Part shown: piece by piece, positions 16,298-24,008 of the stretch
Position numbering within the stretch: position 1 is the stretch's first letter
How the letters are laid out: the number at the start of each line of letters is the position of its first letter
Assembly (NCBI RefSeq): GCF_003477885.1
Contig: NZ_QUEE01000001.1
Span: 1-64,000 of the forward strand
Origin: Lachnotalea sp. AF33-28
Lineage (GTDB): Bacteria; Bacillota; Clostridia; Lachnospirales; Lachnospiraceae
Direction of reading: 5' to 3'
Length of the DNA: 64,000 nt
Program-made: the position numbers and the translations under genes
The notes under the pieces: model-generated
The model's input: only the letters and a program-made list of their open reading frames with translations
What the model was told of the DNA's origin: nothing
Database searches by the model: none

Positions 16298-17033
16298 ACA
16301 TTTTACATATCATTCTCTGAATAAAGTACTTCGGGTCAGGCTTCATTTCATTTGAGTAATATTTAATCCCGTAGTTGCTAAGTTTGTCATTTCTCCTATA
16401 AAGAAATTTACTTAAAGGATAGTTATAACAGGGCGTTATAAGGCCATAGGTATTTGTTTCATGATAATAAAACATAGAAGTTGCACATATATCTGCAAGC
16501 TGTAACATATCCCATGAAATGGCTGTTTTACTCTCAATTTTAGTAAATCTGTTTGCTATTTCGTTAAACTCATAATTTAACAGTTTATTTTCAATATAAT
16601 CAATTAATTCTTGGTCTCGAGCAGTTCCACGGCTTGATAATACGACTTTACCAACTCTATTTGTATCCCGGAGCAGCCACGATACTCGTTCCATTAGAAA
16701 GCGACAGGCATAGTTATATGTAACGAAACTGGGCTTGTCCGTAGGATTCTCACATTTCAGGGTTACTTTTGATGTATCTAATATTATGTTTATATACTCA
16801 AAATTTCCTTTCGATAGTTCGTTTACAACATAGGAGCGTTGTTCAAATCCCCGAAGCTGCCGGAAATGGATATTCTGAATATTTAGCTTTGTCTTTATAG
16901 ATTTAATTATTTCTCGCAATCGTATTTCGTCATCGGAATTAACAATTACAGCAGTAAGTATAAACCATTGAGTACCTCTGTTAACGCCTAAATCGCCAGC
17001 TTCATCAATATAAACAGTACAGGTGTTTTCCAT
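16296..17033 (-). CDS. DUF3800 domain protein
   Basis: 245 residues. The family marks are the N-terminal CTVYIDEAGDLG (about 5-16, acidic pair in Y-x-D-E-x-G), the middle KVVLSSRGTARDQELIDYIE (about 128-147) and the C-terminal WDMLQLADICATSMFYYH (about 174-191, Q-L-A-D). DUF3800 is thought to be an RNase-H-like putative nuclease domain; activity is unproven. There is no signal peptide or membrane segment. A GAGGT site precedes ATG 17033. Codons are visibly A/T-richer than in mazG or rqcP, suggesting acquisition. It is inserted between mazG and hup, and no terminator is seen after its stop, so its transcript could run antisense through the small RNA. Confidence 0.9.
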   Translation of the reverse strand: MENTCTVYIDEAGDLGVNRGTQWFILTAVIVNSDDEIRLREIIKSIKTKLNIQNIHFRQLRGFEQRSYVVNELSKGNFEYINIILDTSKVTLKCENPTDKPSFVTYNYACRFLMERVSWLLRDTNRVGKVVLSSRGTARDQELIDYIENKLLNYEFNEIANRFTKIESKTAISWDMLQLADICATSMFYYHETNTYGLITPCYNYPLSKFLYRRNDKLSNYGIKYYSNEMKPDPKYFIQRMICKM

Positions 17034-17100
17034 AACATGACCTCATAATTGTAGTTTTAGTATAACATTTTATGGCAACTAGAATCGTAACTAATATGCA

Positions 17101-17493
17101 TCACTTCTTTGACTGCTTTTCCAGGGATTTTATTTCATTCCAAAGATTCAGACCTTCTTCGGGCGTGAGCGCCTTTTTATCACCGAACACATGCGGATGA
17201 CGGCGGATCAGCTTCTCACATACGCCGTCGATCACATCCTCCATGGTGAAGTCTCCTCTCTCAGCGGCGATCTGCACATAGAGCGCTACGTTTAACAGCA
17301 CATCCCCCAGCTCTTCACACAGGTTTTCCATATCCTCATGCTCCACCGCTTCTGTCACTTCCTGCACTTCATCCAGCAGAGGCTTTTTCATTGACTCATA
17401 GGTCTGTTCCCGATCCCAGGGACAGCCGTGCTCTGATCTTAACTCGCTGATTATGTTTCTGAAATCCTCAAAGGTATAGCTTTTTTTATCCAT
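17101..17493 (-). CDS. mazG: MazG-type nucleoside triphosphate pyrophosphohydrolase
   Basis: 130 residues, a single MazG domain. Signatures are CPWDREQTYESMKKPLLDE followed by the metal site EVQEVTEAVEHED and EELGDVLLNVALY (E-x-x-E...E-x-x-D), and RRHPHVFG near the C-terminus. It hydrolyses NTPs or aberrant dNTPs to monophosphates plus pyrophosphate. It is shorter than the B. subtilis protein from this locus (YabN), which carries an extra N-terminal methylase-like domain. No clear Shine-Dalgarno better than GAGAGGAG upstream of 17493 is needed. Confidence 0.94.
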   Translation of the reverse strand: MDKKSYTFEDFRNIISELRSEHGCPWDREQTYESMKKPLLDEVQEVTEAVEHEDMENLCEELGDVLLNVALYVQIAAERGDFTMEDVIDGVCEKLIRRHPHVFGDKKALTPEEGLNLWNEIKSLEKQSKK

Positions 17494-17585
17494 CCGTTAT
17501 ATGCTCCTCTCTGTGAAGGGTTTGTCATAAGTCTAATACTTTTAGAGACAGGAGTCAATGCGCGGTAGCAGCACATGTGATTTGC

Positions 17586-17614
17586 TTGACAAAACTGGAG
17601 AAAAAGAATATAGT
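17586..17614 (+). promoter_or_regulatory. Promoter of the glutamate-synthase-domain gene
   Basis: TTGACA (17586-17591), 17-bp spacer, TATAGT (17609-17614). The leader of about 110 bases to the ATG at 17731 has a GC-rich segment (17665-17705) with GGGG and CCCC tracts that could pair. No known riboswitch was recognised. Confidence 0.75.
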
Positions 17615-17730
17615 AAAATCAGTAATTATTACTATTTTATGAAACTTTTATCGTGTGCATGCGGTGGGCACCGGGGCCGCGCGGGAGGATGGGGATACCC
17701 CGTTAAAATAGGTGCAGAAATGAGGTTTAT

Positions 17731-19122
17731 ATGGCTAAATACAAGTGTAATGTATGCGGGTATGTTTATGATGAGGAGGCCGCGAAGGCACCGTTCTCCT
17801 CACTGACACAGTGTCAGGTCTGCGGGACGGCGAAGTCCTCTTTTTCTCCTCTTGCTGCGGATGAAGAAGCCGGCGCCCGAAGGGAGGAAACGGCAGGGGA
17901 GCTGTCCTATCCTGCTGAATTTGAAAGGCACAATACAGGGGAACGCCATATGGAGGATATTCACCGCATGGCGGTGAGCGGATCCTCGATCATCGATGCG
18001 ATGAGCACGAAGATCGCGCTTCCTTCCTGGGAGGATATCCTGGTGCTGGGCGCACAGCTGAATCCGTTTCCTCTCGATGAGCACGCCGATGTCCGCACCA
18101 CCACGGTAATCGGAAAGCACGCGCGCCTTCCCATGGTTCTGGAAAGCCCGGTCTATATCTCCCATATGTCTTTTGGCGCCCTCTCGGCGGAAACCAAGAT
18201 CGCCCTGGCCAGAGGGTCGGCCATGGCCAAAACAGCCATGTGCAGCGGAGAAGGCGGCATACTGCCTGCAGAAAAGAATTCCGCTTACCGCTACATATTT
18301 GAATATGTTCCGAATAAATACAGCACTACCACAGAAAACTTCATGACCAGCGATGCCATCGAAATAAAAATCGGTCAGGGCACTAAACCCGGCATGGGAG
18401 GGCATCTGCCGGGCGCGAAGGTAACCGAGGAGATCGCCCGGGTGCGTGATAAGCCGGTGGGCCAGGATGTGATCAGCCCCTCGCGTTTTGAGGAGATAGA
18501 GACGAAAGAAGATCTGCGCACGTTAGTCTCGCGCCTGCGCGATATCTCCGGAGGGCGCCCCATCGGCATAAAGCTGGCCGCCGGACGCATCGAGAAGGAT
18601 CTGGAATATGCCATTTTTGCGGAACCGGATTTCATCACTATAGACGGCCGCGGCGGCGCCACCGGAGCCAGTCCCAAGCTGATCCGGGATGCCACCAGCG
18701 TTCCTACCGTTTATGCTCTCTACCGCGCAAGAAATTATCTGGACAAGAAACACGCGGATATTGACCTCGTGATCACCGGCGGGCTGCGGGTATCCTCGGA
18801 TTTTGCCAAGGCACTGGCCATGGGCGCGGATGCGGTGGCCATCGCTTCCGCCGCGCTGATCGCCGCCGCCTGTCAGCAGTACAGGATCTGCGGCACCGGC
18901 AAATGCCCCATGGGAATCGCCACGCAGGATCCCGAGCTTCGGAAACGCTTTTCATTAAATGCCGGAGCGGCCAGGGTCGCCAATTACCTGAACGTAACGT
19001 TAGAAGAGCTGAAAACATTTGCGCGCATTACCGGACATGACGATGTACATGACCTGTCTGTCGATGATCTCTGTACGGTCAGCGATGAAATCGCAAGATA
19101 TACAAATATACCTCATGCTTAA
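17731..19122 (+). CDS. Rubredoxin-like domain fused to glutamate-synthase FMN domain
   Basis: 463 residues. An N-terminal iron-binding module has CNVCGYVYDEEAAK and CQVCG (two CxxC pairs, residues 5-33). The remainder is a GltB-type FMN barrel: VYISHMSFGALSAETKIALA, GEGGILPAE, GQGTKPGMGGHLPG, IDGRGGATGASPKL, VITGGLRVSSDFAKALAMGA. CQQYRICGTGKC matches the CX5CX4C ligand set of the 3Fe-4S cluster of glutamate synthase. It lacks the amidotransferase domain of full GltB (about 1500 residues), so it must accept ammonia or another substrate. Its donor may be the rubredoxin module. AATGAGG precedes the ATG. Confidence 0.9.
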   Translation: MAKYKCNVCGYVYDEEAAKAPFSSLTQCQVCGTAKSSFSPLAADEEAGARREETAGELSYPAEFERHNTGERHMEDIHRMAVSGSSIIDAMSTKIALPSWEDILVLGAQLNPFPLDEHADVRTTTVIGKHARLPMVLESPVYISHMSFGALSAETKIALARGSAMAKTAMCSGEGGILPAEKNSAYRYIFEYVPNKYSTTTENFMTSDAIEIKIGQGTKPGMGGHLPGAKVTEEIARVRDKPVGQDVISPSRFEEIETKEDLRTLVSRLRDISGGRPIGIKLAAGRIEKDLEYAIFAEPDFITIDGRGGATGASPKLIRDATSVPTVYALYRARNYLDKKHADIDLVITGGLRVSSDFAKALAMGADAVAIASAALIAAACQQYRICGTGKCPMGIATQDPELRKRFSLNAGAARVANYLNVTLEELKTFARITGHDDVHDLSVDDLCTVSDEIARYTNIPHA

Positions 19123-19227
19123 GCATGTAATATCGATTCTTTACTTTTAAACCGTCCCCCTCTGTCGTATAATAAAAATATACATCACAATTTATTGCGC
19201 AGCTCATGCGCGGAAATGGAGACTGCT

Positions 19228-20826
19228 ATGAAGTTAACCTTTATCGGGGCGGATCACGAAGTGACCGGAAGCTGCCATTTTCTTGAAGCCTGCGGCAAAC
19301 GCGTTCTGGTGGATTACGGTATGGAACAGGGGCCGAACATTTACGAAAACCATGATCTTCCGGTCAGCCCTTCGGAAATTGATTATGTTCTGCTGACGCA
19401 TGCCCATATCGATCATGCGGGTCTGCTGCCGCTTCTCTATTCCAGAGGCTTTCGAGGCAGGATTTACGCCACCCAGGCTACAGTGGATCTGTGCAGGATC
19501 ATGCTGCGCGACAGCGCGCATATACAGATGTTTGAGGCTGAATGGAGGAACCGGAAGGCCAGGCGTTCCGGGCAGGAGGCTTATACCCCCCTCTATACGA
19601 TGGAAGACGCATGGAATGTGCTGCAGCATTTCTCCGGTGTCGGTTACGGCGAGCGCATTGACCTCTGCGAGGGCATTGAGGTGCGTTTTACGGATGTGGG
19701 CCACCTGCTGGGCTCTGCCAGCATCGAAGTCTGGATCACAGAAAAGGATTGCAGCAAAAAGCTGGTTTTCTCAGGCGATATCGGAAATATGAACCAGCCC
19801 ATCATTAAAGATCCCCAATATACGGCGGATGCCGACTATGTCATCATGGAATCCACCTACGGGGACCGCTGCCACAAGGTTCTGCCGGACTATGTTGCCG
19901 AGCTGGCCCGGCTGATCCAGGAGACCTTCGACCGGGGCGGCAATCTGGTGATTCCTTCCTTCGCAGTGGGGCGCGCACAGGAGCTGCTGTACTTCTTAAG
20001 AATCATCAAACACGACCGCCTGGTCAGGGGGCATGAGGGTTTTGAAGTATATGTAGACAGCCCCCTTGCGGTGGAGGCTACCAACGTATTCAACCAGAAT
20101 GTAGCCGGTTATTTTGACGAAGAGGCTATGGAGCTGGTCAGACAGGGCATCAACCCCATAAATTTTCCGGGTCTGAAGCTCTCCATCACAAGTGAGGAAT
20201 CCAAGGCCATCAATTTTGACGAACGGCCAAAGGTGATCATTTCCGCATCCGGCATGTGTGAGGCGGGACGGATCCGGCATCATTTAAAGCACAACCTGTG
20301 GAGGCGCGAATGTACTGTTCTCTTTGTAGGCTATCAGGCATACGGCACGCTGGGGCGGGCGCTGATTGAGGGTGCGTCCGAAGTAAAGCTGTTCGGCGAA
20401 CAGGTCGAGGTTAGGGCACACATCGAAACGCTGGACGGCATGAGCGGGCACGCGGATCAGCAGGGGCTTCTGAAATGGATCAACGCCTTTACGGACAAAC
20501 CGGACCGTGTCTTCGTCGTTCACGGCGAGGATGCAGTATGTGACAGCTTTACCGCACTGCTAACCGAGCAGTACGGCTACACAGCCACAGCTCCTTACAG
20601 CGGCACGGTCTACGATCTGGCGACAGGTGCATGCATCGAGAGCCCTGCTCCGGTGCGCATTGCTGTTAAGCCTGCTGCCAGAAAAGCTTCCGCAGTATTT
20701 GCCCGCCTTCTGGCCGCCGGGCAGAGGCTCATCACCGTCATTCACAGAAATGAGGGAGTCGCCAACAAAGATCTGGCCAAATTTGCCGATCAGATCAACG
20801 CGCTATGCGATAAATGGGATCGGTAG
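19228..20826 (+). CDS. Beta-CASP metallo-beta-lactamase RNA-processing nuclease
   Basis: 532 residues. The metallo-beta-lactamase part shows FIGADHEVTGSCHFLE, LTHAHIDHAGLLPLL (metal-binding HxHxDH), DVGHLLGSAS and FSGDIGN. The beta-CASP part shows ESTYGDRCH, GNLVIPSFAVGRAQELLYFL, the ISASGMCEAGRIRHHL motif and the final HADQQGLLKW / VFVVHGE. It resembles archaeal CPSF-like and bacterial YSH1-type proteins. The family processes or degrades RNA; the substrate here is unknown. GGAGA lies before ATG 19228, preferred over an earlier ATG at 19195. The C-terminal 50 residues are a helical extension. It is co-directional with the preceding gene. Confidence 0.92.
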   Translation: MKLTFIGADHEVTGSCHFLEACGKRVLVDYGMEQGPNIYENHDLPVSPSEIDYVLLTHAHIDHAGLLPLLYSRGFRGRIYATQATVDLCRIMLRDSAHIQMFEAEWRNRKARRSGQEAYTPLYTMEDAWNVLQHFSGVGYGERIDLCEGIEVRFTDVGHLLGSASIEVWITEKDCSKKLVFSGDIGNMNQPIIKDPQYTADADYVIMESTYGDRCHKVLPDYVAELARLIQETFDRGGNLVIPSFAVGRAQELLYFLRIIKHDRLVRGHEGFEVYVDSPLAVEATNVFNQNVAGYFDEEAMELVRQGINPINFPGLKLSITSEESKAINFDERPKVIISASGMCEAGRIRHHLKHNLWRRECTVLFVGYQAYGTLGRALIEGASEVKLFGEQVEVRAHIETLDGMSGHADQQGLLKWINAFTDKPDRVFVVHGEDAVCDSFTALLTEQYGYTATAPYSGTVYDLATGACIESPAPVRIAVKPAARKASAVFARLLAAGQRLITVIHRNEGVANKDLAKFADQINALCDKWDR

Positions 20827-20830
20827 TGAG

Positions 20831-20949
20831 TTCCGCTCGCGGAATTCTCCGCCTGCGGCGGGTCGCTTTAGCGACATAATACCTTCCCGCCGCAGTGCGA
20901 TCCTTGCGGAGCATTTTTATTCAATAGGCCACATTTTCCTATTGAATGA
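20831..20949. repeat. Family B repeat, copy 1
   Basis: About 120 bp that start 4 bp after the beta-CASP stop. Elements in order: CCGCTCGCGG hairpin; CTGCGGCGG pairing with CCGCCGCAG around an inner GTCGC/GCGAC; CGGAGC plus T-run; TTCAATAGG with CCTATTGAA. It is followed directly by copy 2. Confidence 0.8.
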
Positions 20950-20951
20950 AA

Positions 20952-21077
20952 AGAATCCCGCTCGCGGGATTCTCCGCCTGCGGCGGGTCGCTTCAGCGAC
21001 ATCATTCCATTCCGCCGCAGTGCGATCCTGCCCGGAGGGCTTTTTATTCAATAGGTCGCATTTTTCTATTGAATAAA
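20952..21077. repeat. Family B repeat, copy 2 (tandem)
   Basis: Same architecture as copy 1, starting AATCCCGCTCGCGGGATT and ending CTATTGAATAAA, only 2 bp downstream of it. It runs into the spoVT terminator. Together the copies fill the 314-bp gap between the beta-CASP gene and spoVT; no gene is visible there. Confidence 0.8.
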
Positions 21078-21114
21078 AAAGTACCTCCACAGCCATCCGG
21101 CGGAGGTACTTTTT
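21074..21114. terminator. Bidirectional terminator between the beta-CASP gene and spoVT
   Basis: AAAAAGTACCTCC pairs with GGAGGTACTTTTT around a short loop, giving T-runs on both strands, downstream of two convergent genes. Confidence 0.9.
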
Positions 21115-21140
21115 AATTTCGGGTATAAAAGGACAGTATT

Positions 21141-21686
21141 TCAGCTCTCCATCTGGCGGCCTAAAAATCCGGCGGCAGCGGCGGCCAGTTTCTGTTCCAC
21201 CTCTCCCATCTTGATGCGCGCATCCTTTCCCATTAAGGCAACCGCTCCGATCGCATCCCCTTCACAGATGATCGGATAGATTACCTGACAGGTATATTCT
21301 TCCGCCTCACCGGCAATTATGGACACATATTTCTTATCCTCCCTCACAGCCGTCACGGATTCCCTGTTTAAGATCAGCTGTTCCAGCTGTTTGCTGATTG
21401 CCTTGCCCAGCTGTTCCTTCTTCCCCCCTGCTACAGCGATGATCTGATCCCTGTCCGTGATACAGACCATATGTCCGCTCACCTGCGCCAGGGAATCCGC
21501 ATACTGTTTGGCAAAACTGCCCAGTTCCGCCATCGGGGAATATTTCTTTAATATGATTTCGCCTTCTCTGTCCGTGAAGATCTCCAATGGAGTGCCTTCA
21601 CGCAGCCTTAATGTACGGCGGATTTCTTTTGGTATGACCACGCGCCCCAGGTCATCAATTCTTCTCACTATTCCTGTAGCCTTCAT
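21141..21686 (-). CDS. spoVT: Stage V sporulation protein T (AbrB-type regulator)
   Basis: 181 residues. The N-terminal swapped-hairpin DNA-binding domain MKATGIVRRIDDLGRVVIPK followed by EIRRTLRLREGTPLEIF is near identical to known SpoVT. A GAF-like C-terminal domain follows (SGHMVCITDRDQIIAVAGG). SpoVT modulates sigma-G-dependent genes in the forespore. GGAGG precedes the ATG, and the position near mfd matches B. subtilis. I could not identify a convincing sigma-G or sigma-F promoter. Confidence 0.97.
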   Translation of the reverse strand: MKATGIVRRIDDLGRVVIPKEIRRTLRLREGTPLEIFTDREGEIILKKYSPMAELGSFAKQYADSLAQVSGHMVCITDRDQIIAVAGGKKEQLGKAISKQLEQLILNRESVTAVREDKKYVSIIAGEAEEYTCQVIYPIICEGDAIGAVALMGKDARIKMGEVEQKLAAAAAGFLGRQMES

Positions 21687-21734
21687 TTAAAAATAAACCT
21701 CCATTTACGCTTATAGTATTTCTGCAAAAAGCTG

Positions 21735-21780
21735 CCTTGCTACTATTATTTGTAAATAGAGGTTTATTATACCTGACCTG
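21735..21780. repeat. Direct repeat upstream of spoVT, copy 1
   Basis: The stretch TATTATTTGTAAATAGAGG followed by TTTATTATACCTG recurs at about 21895-21930 with a few changes. It lies in the 397-bp divergent gap between spoVT and the beta-propeller gene, where no ORF is supported. A family-A-like GTTACAGTTCACCGTTACCG fragment lies near 21832. Confidence 0.55.
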
Positions 21781-21890
21781 ACCATCTTTTGCACTCTTTC
21801 CTGAAAAACTCTTACCGATCACCCGGCATACCGTTACAGTTCACCGTTACCGTAAAGTTCCCGCGCATGACAGGACAGGAATATCTTCCG

Positions 21891-21932
21891 CACTGTTATT
21901 ATTTGTAAATCGTGGATTACTATACCTGGTAC
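21891..21932. repeat. Direct repeat upstream of the beta-propeller gene, copy 2
   Basis: TATTATTTGTAAATCGTGG then ATTACTATACCTGG, matching copy 1 over about 36 positions in the same orientation, about 152 bp apart. The spacing and divergent promoters suggest a duplicated control region. Confidence 0.55.
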
Positions 21933-22083
21933 ATAAATGTACTGTTTTCTGAATTTTTAATATAATCCAGCATTTTTTCAATTTAATGTGCGGCGGGATT
22001 ACGCTAAAATGAAGTGGAACCAATTAATTCGTAACAGGACCGCTTATCAACTGAAACCTAGGATAAGCAGAAAGGGTGATCGT

Positions 22084-23232
22084 ATGTATACTCCAAAAAC
22101 TTCTTCTCATTTCACTCCCTATCAGGACCCTGTCACAGGTGTGGTGACCTATATCCTGAAAAATGAACTCGCGCCGCTGACTCAGTCCTTTTATTTTGTC
22201 AATCCTTCCATGACAGAGGATGGGCGCTTTCTGTGGTTTTACTGCGCTTTTCCGCCTTCCGGTTCCGCCGGAAACGGAAGGACGCTGGGACTGATCGATT
22301 TTGAAACGGATGAAATCGTTCATTTCCCGGAAACACAGTTTACCAGCTCCTCCCCTGCCGTAGATCCTAAAACCGGGGATTTATACTGGTGTAATTCAAA
22401 GGGGATCTATAAGCATGCGCCAAAAAAGGGGGCATCCGTTGTTTTCGTAGCTTCCAATCCATTTTTAAAAGCCTCCAACGGACGGATGGCCACACATTTG
22501 ACTTTCAGCGCTGACCGCACGGAGCTGTTTCTGGACGGGGACATGGGGGACCGCTGGCATATGGGGTCTCTTAGACTGGCGGATGGCATTTATACGGAAT
22601 GGTATAGCCGGGATTACTGCATGGACCATGCGCAGTTTCATCCCACGGATAAAGACTTGGTGCTGTTTGCAGAGGATCTGTGGACGGATAAAATCACAGG
22701 CGAGCATCATACGGTCCGCACACGAAAATCCGACGGAAGATACTTAAGGCTCTGGACAATCAGGCGGGGAGAAGAGCCGGTATCCTACCCAGTTTATGAA
22801 AACCATCTTGCCACACACGAATGGTGGTCCAGGCAGGGGGAGAAGTTCTATTACTGCGGCGGATATAAGCACAACACCGGCATATGCTCCTACAATATGA
22901 ATACGGGAGAGACGGTCATGGAAGTGCTCTCCCCAGCCTGGCACGGACACAGTTGCCGGGATGACAGCCTGTTTACTCTGGATGAAAACGACGAATTCTG
23001 GCGGGGATGCCCGTCGCGCACGGCCTTCTATAATAAGCGGACTGAGAAAAAGATCTACATCATCTCCGACAATCCGTCGCTTTTCACTAAGGAACAGCCT
23101 TCGGATTACCATACGGACCCTCATCCACAGTTTACGGCTGATGACCGCTATATCGCTCATACCACCACGGTGCTGGGCGCAGTGCAGTTTGCGCTGACGC
23201 CGGTGGACCAGCTGATCCGAATGACCCAATAA
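22084..23232 (+). CDS. Oligogalacturonate-lyase-like beta-propeller protein (PL22-like)
   Basis: 382 residues with no signal peptide. The opening FTPYQDPVTGVVTYILKN resembles the TYQDPxTGV start of oligogalacturonate lyases. Repeated blades carry NPSMTEDGRFLWFY, HLTFSADRTELFLDG, HAQFHPTDKDLVLF, THEWWSRQGEKFYY and HPQFTADDRYIAHT, and the spaced His residues could bind a metal as in PL22. The closest function I can suggest is cleavage of short pectin fragments, but no other pectin gene is nearby, so the substrate is unsure. Start 22084 has GAAAGGGTGAT upstream; the frame extends to 21988 without family similarity. Confidence 0.75.
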   Translation: MYTPKTSSHFTPYQDPVTGVVTYILKNELAPLTQSFYFVNPSMTEDGRFLWFYCAFPPSGSAGNGRTLGLIDFETDEIVHFPETQFTSSSPAVDPKTGDLYWCNSKGIYKHAPKKGASVVFVASNPFLKASNGRMATHLTFSADRTELFLDGDMGDRWHMGSLRLADGIYTEWYSRDYCMDHAQFHPTDKDLVLFAEDLWTDKITGEHHTVRTRKSDGRYLRLWTIRRGEEPVSYPVYENHLATHEWWSRQGEKFYYCGGYKHNTGICSYNMNTGETVMEVLSPAWHGHSCRDDSLFTLDENDEFWRGCPSRTAFYNKRTEKKIYIISDNPSLFTKEQPSDYHTDPHPQFTADDRYIAHTTTVLGAVQFALTPVDQLIRMTQ

Positions 23233-23333
23233 AGCGGGAACGGACCGGTACCGCTGGCTGTAGCGCTCCCCCCTCCGCCAGTCCGCCCCATGCGCTTCCG
23301 GATACGTTTTCACTCTTAAGATTATCTCATGGG

Positions 23334-23361
23334 TTGACTTTCGATCCCAGCCCCATATAAT
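23334..23361 (+). promoter_or_regulatory. Promoter of the GNAT gene
   Basis: TTGACT, a 16-bp spacer and TATAAT, followed about 35 bp later by GGGGGGGATGGG and a TTG start codon. Confidence 0.65.
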
Positions 23362-23401
23362 AGGTGTATGGATCAGTTGCGAATGTCGGGGGGGATGGGA
23401 T

Positions 23402-23953
23402 TTGCGGGACTTAACGACGGGACGGTTATTGCTTCGAAATGTCCGGACAGAGGACATGGACGATTTATATGAATTGGTTTCGGATGAACAGAGCTGCCTG
23501 GATGACGGGGCTTATCACGCATTTACCAGAAAGGATGATCCTGCTTTTGTCCGCAGTTTCTTCGCGATCGCGCAAGCCGATGAGCATTATGCTGCCGTCA
23601 TAAAAGGGGAAAACAAAGTGATCGGGCTGATTCATCTCACGGACAGTGAGGACGGCCGCGGTAAATCTGTAGGCTATCATATCAACAAGGCATACCGCCG
23701 GCGGGGATTTGCGAAAGAAGCGGTTCTTGCGGTTATCGAATACTGCTTTGAAAGCGGTGATGCGGAATACTTTTTTGCTGAATGCTACGAGTATAACACC
23801 GCATCCAGAAGGACGCTGGAAGCTCTGGGCTTTGAGCTCACAGGGATTTATCATAACCGCGTGTTTCATCCGCAAAGAGGATGGATTGACTCGCTTTGCT
23901 TCTGCAGGACCCGTTCCTCCCCGACACAGTACCCCCAGCTGCCCGATTCATGA
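23402..23953 (+). CDS. GNAT-family N-acetyltransferase
   Basis: 183 residues of the RimJ/RimL type: N-terminal TGRLLLRNVRTEDMDDLYEL, then the acetyl-CoA signature VGYHINKAYRRRGFAKEAVL (R-x-x-G-x-A, about residues 89-108), and the family end NTASRRTLEALGFELTGIY. Substrate may be a protein N-terminus, an amine or an antibiotic; none is indicated. The start is TTG at 23402 with a strong G-rich ribosome site; there is no in-frame ATG near it. The last about 20 residues (RTRSSPTQYPQLPDS) look unstructured. It is monocistronic, closed by the terminator at 23955. Confidence 0.9.
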   Translation: MRDLTTGRLLLRNVRTEDMDDLYELVSDEQSCLDDGAYHAFTRKDDPAFVRSFFAIAQADEHYAAVIKGENKVIGLIHLTDSEDGRGKSVGYHINKAYRRRGFAKEAVLAVIEYCFESGDAEYFFAECYEYNTASRRTLEALGFELTGIYHNRVFHPQRGWIDSLCFCRTRSSPTQYPQLPDS

Positions 23954-23954
23954 T

Positions 23955-23998
23955 AAAAACCCGCCAGACATACTCGAAATGTCTGGCGGGTTCATTTT
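23955..23998. terminator. Bidirectional terminator between the GNAT gene and the PrsA-like gene
   Basis: AACCCGCCAGACAT pairs with ATGTCTGGCGGGTT around ACTCGAA, a long GC-rich stem between two convergent genes. Confidence 0.9.
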
Positions 23999-24008
23999 AT
24001 TTAAAAGA

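Noticed and set aside
17641..17730. Riboswitch in the leader of the glutamate-synthase-domain gene
   Set aside because: GC-rich pairing possible, but no known aptamer pattern (glutamine, SAM, FMN) was recognised.
20831..21077. CRISPR array
   Set aside because: Only two long imperfect tandem copies; no short regular repeats with unique spacers and no cas genes.
21687..21760. Sigma-G promoter for spoVT
   Set aside because: An AATACTA-like -10 exists, but no convincing -35 at proper spacing.
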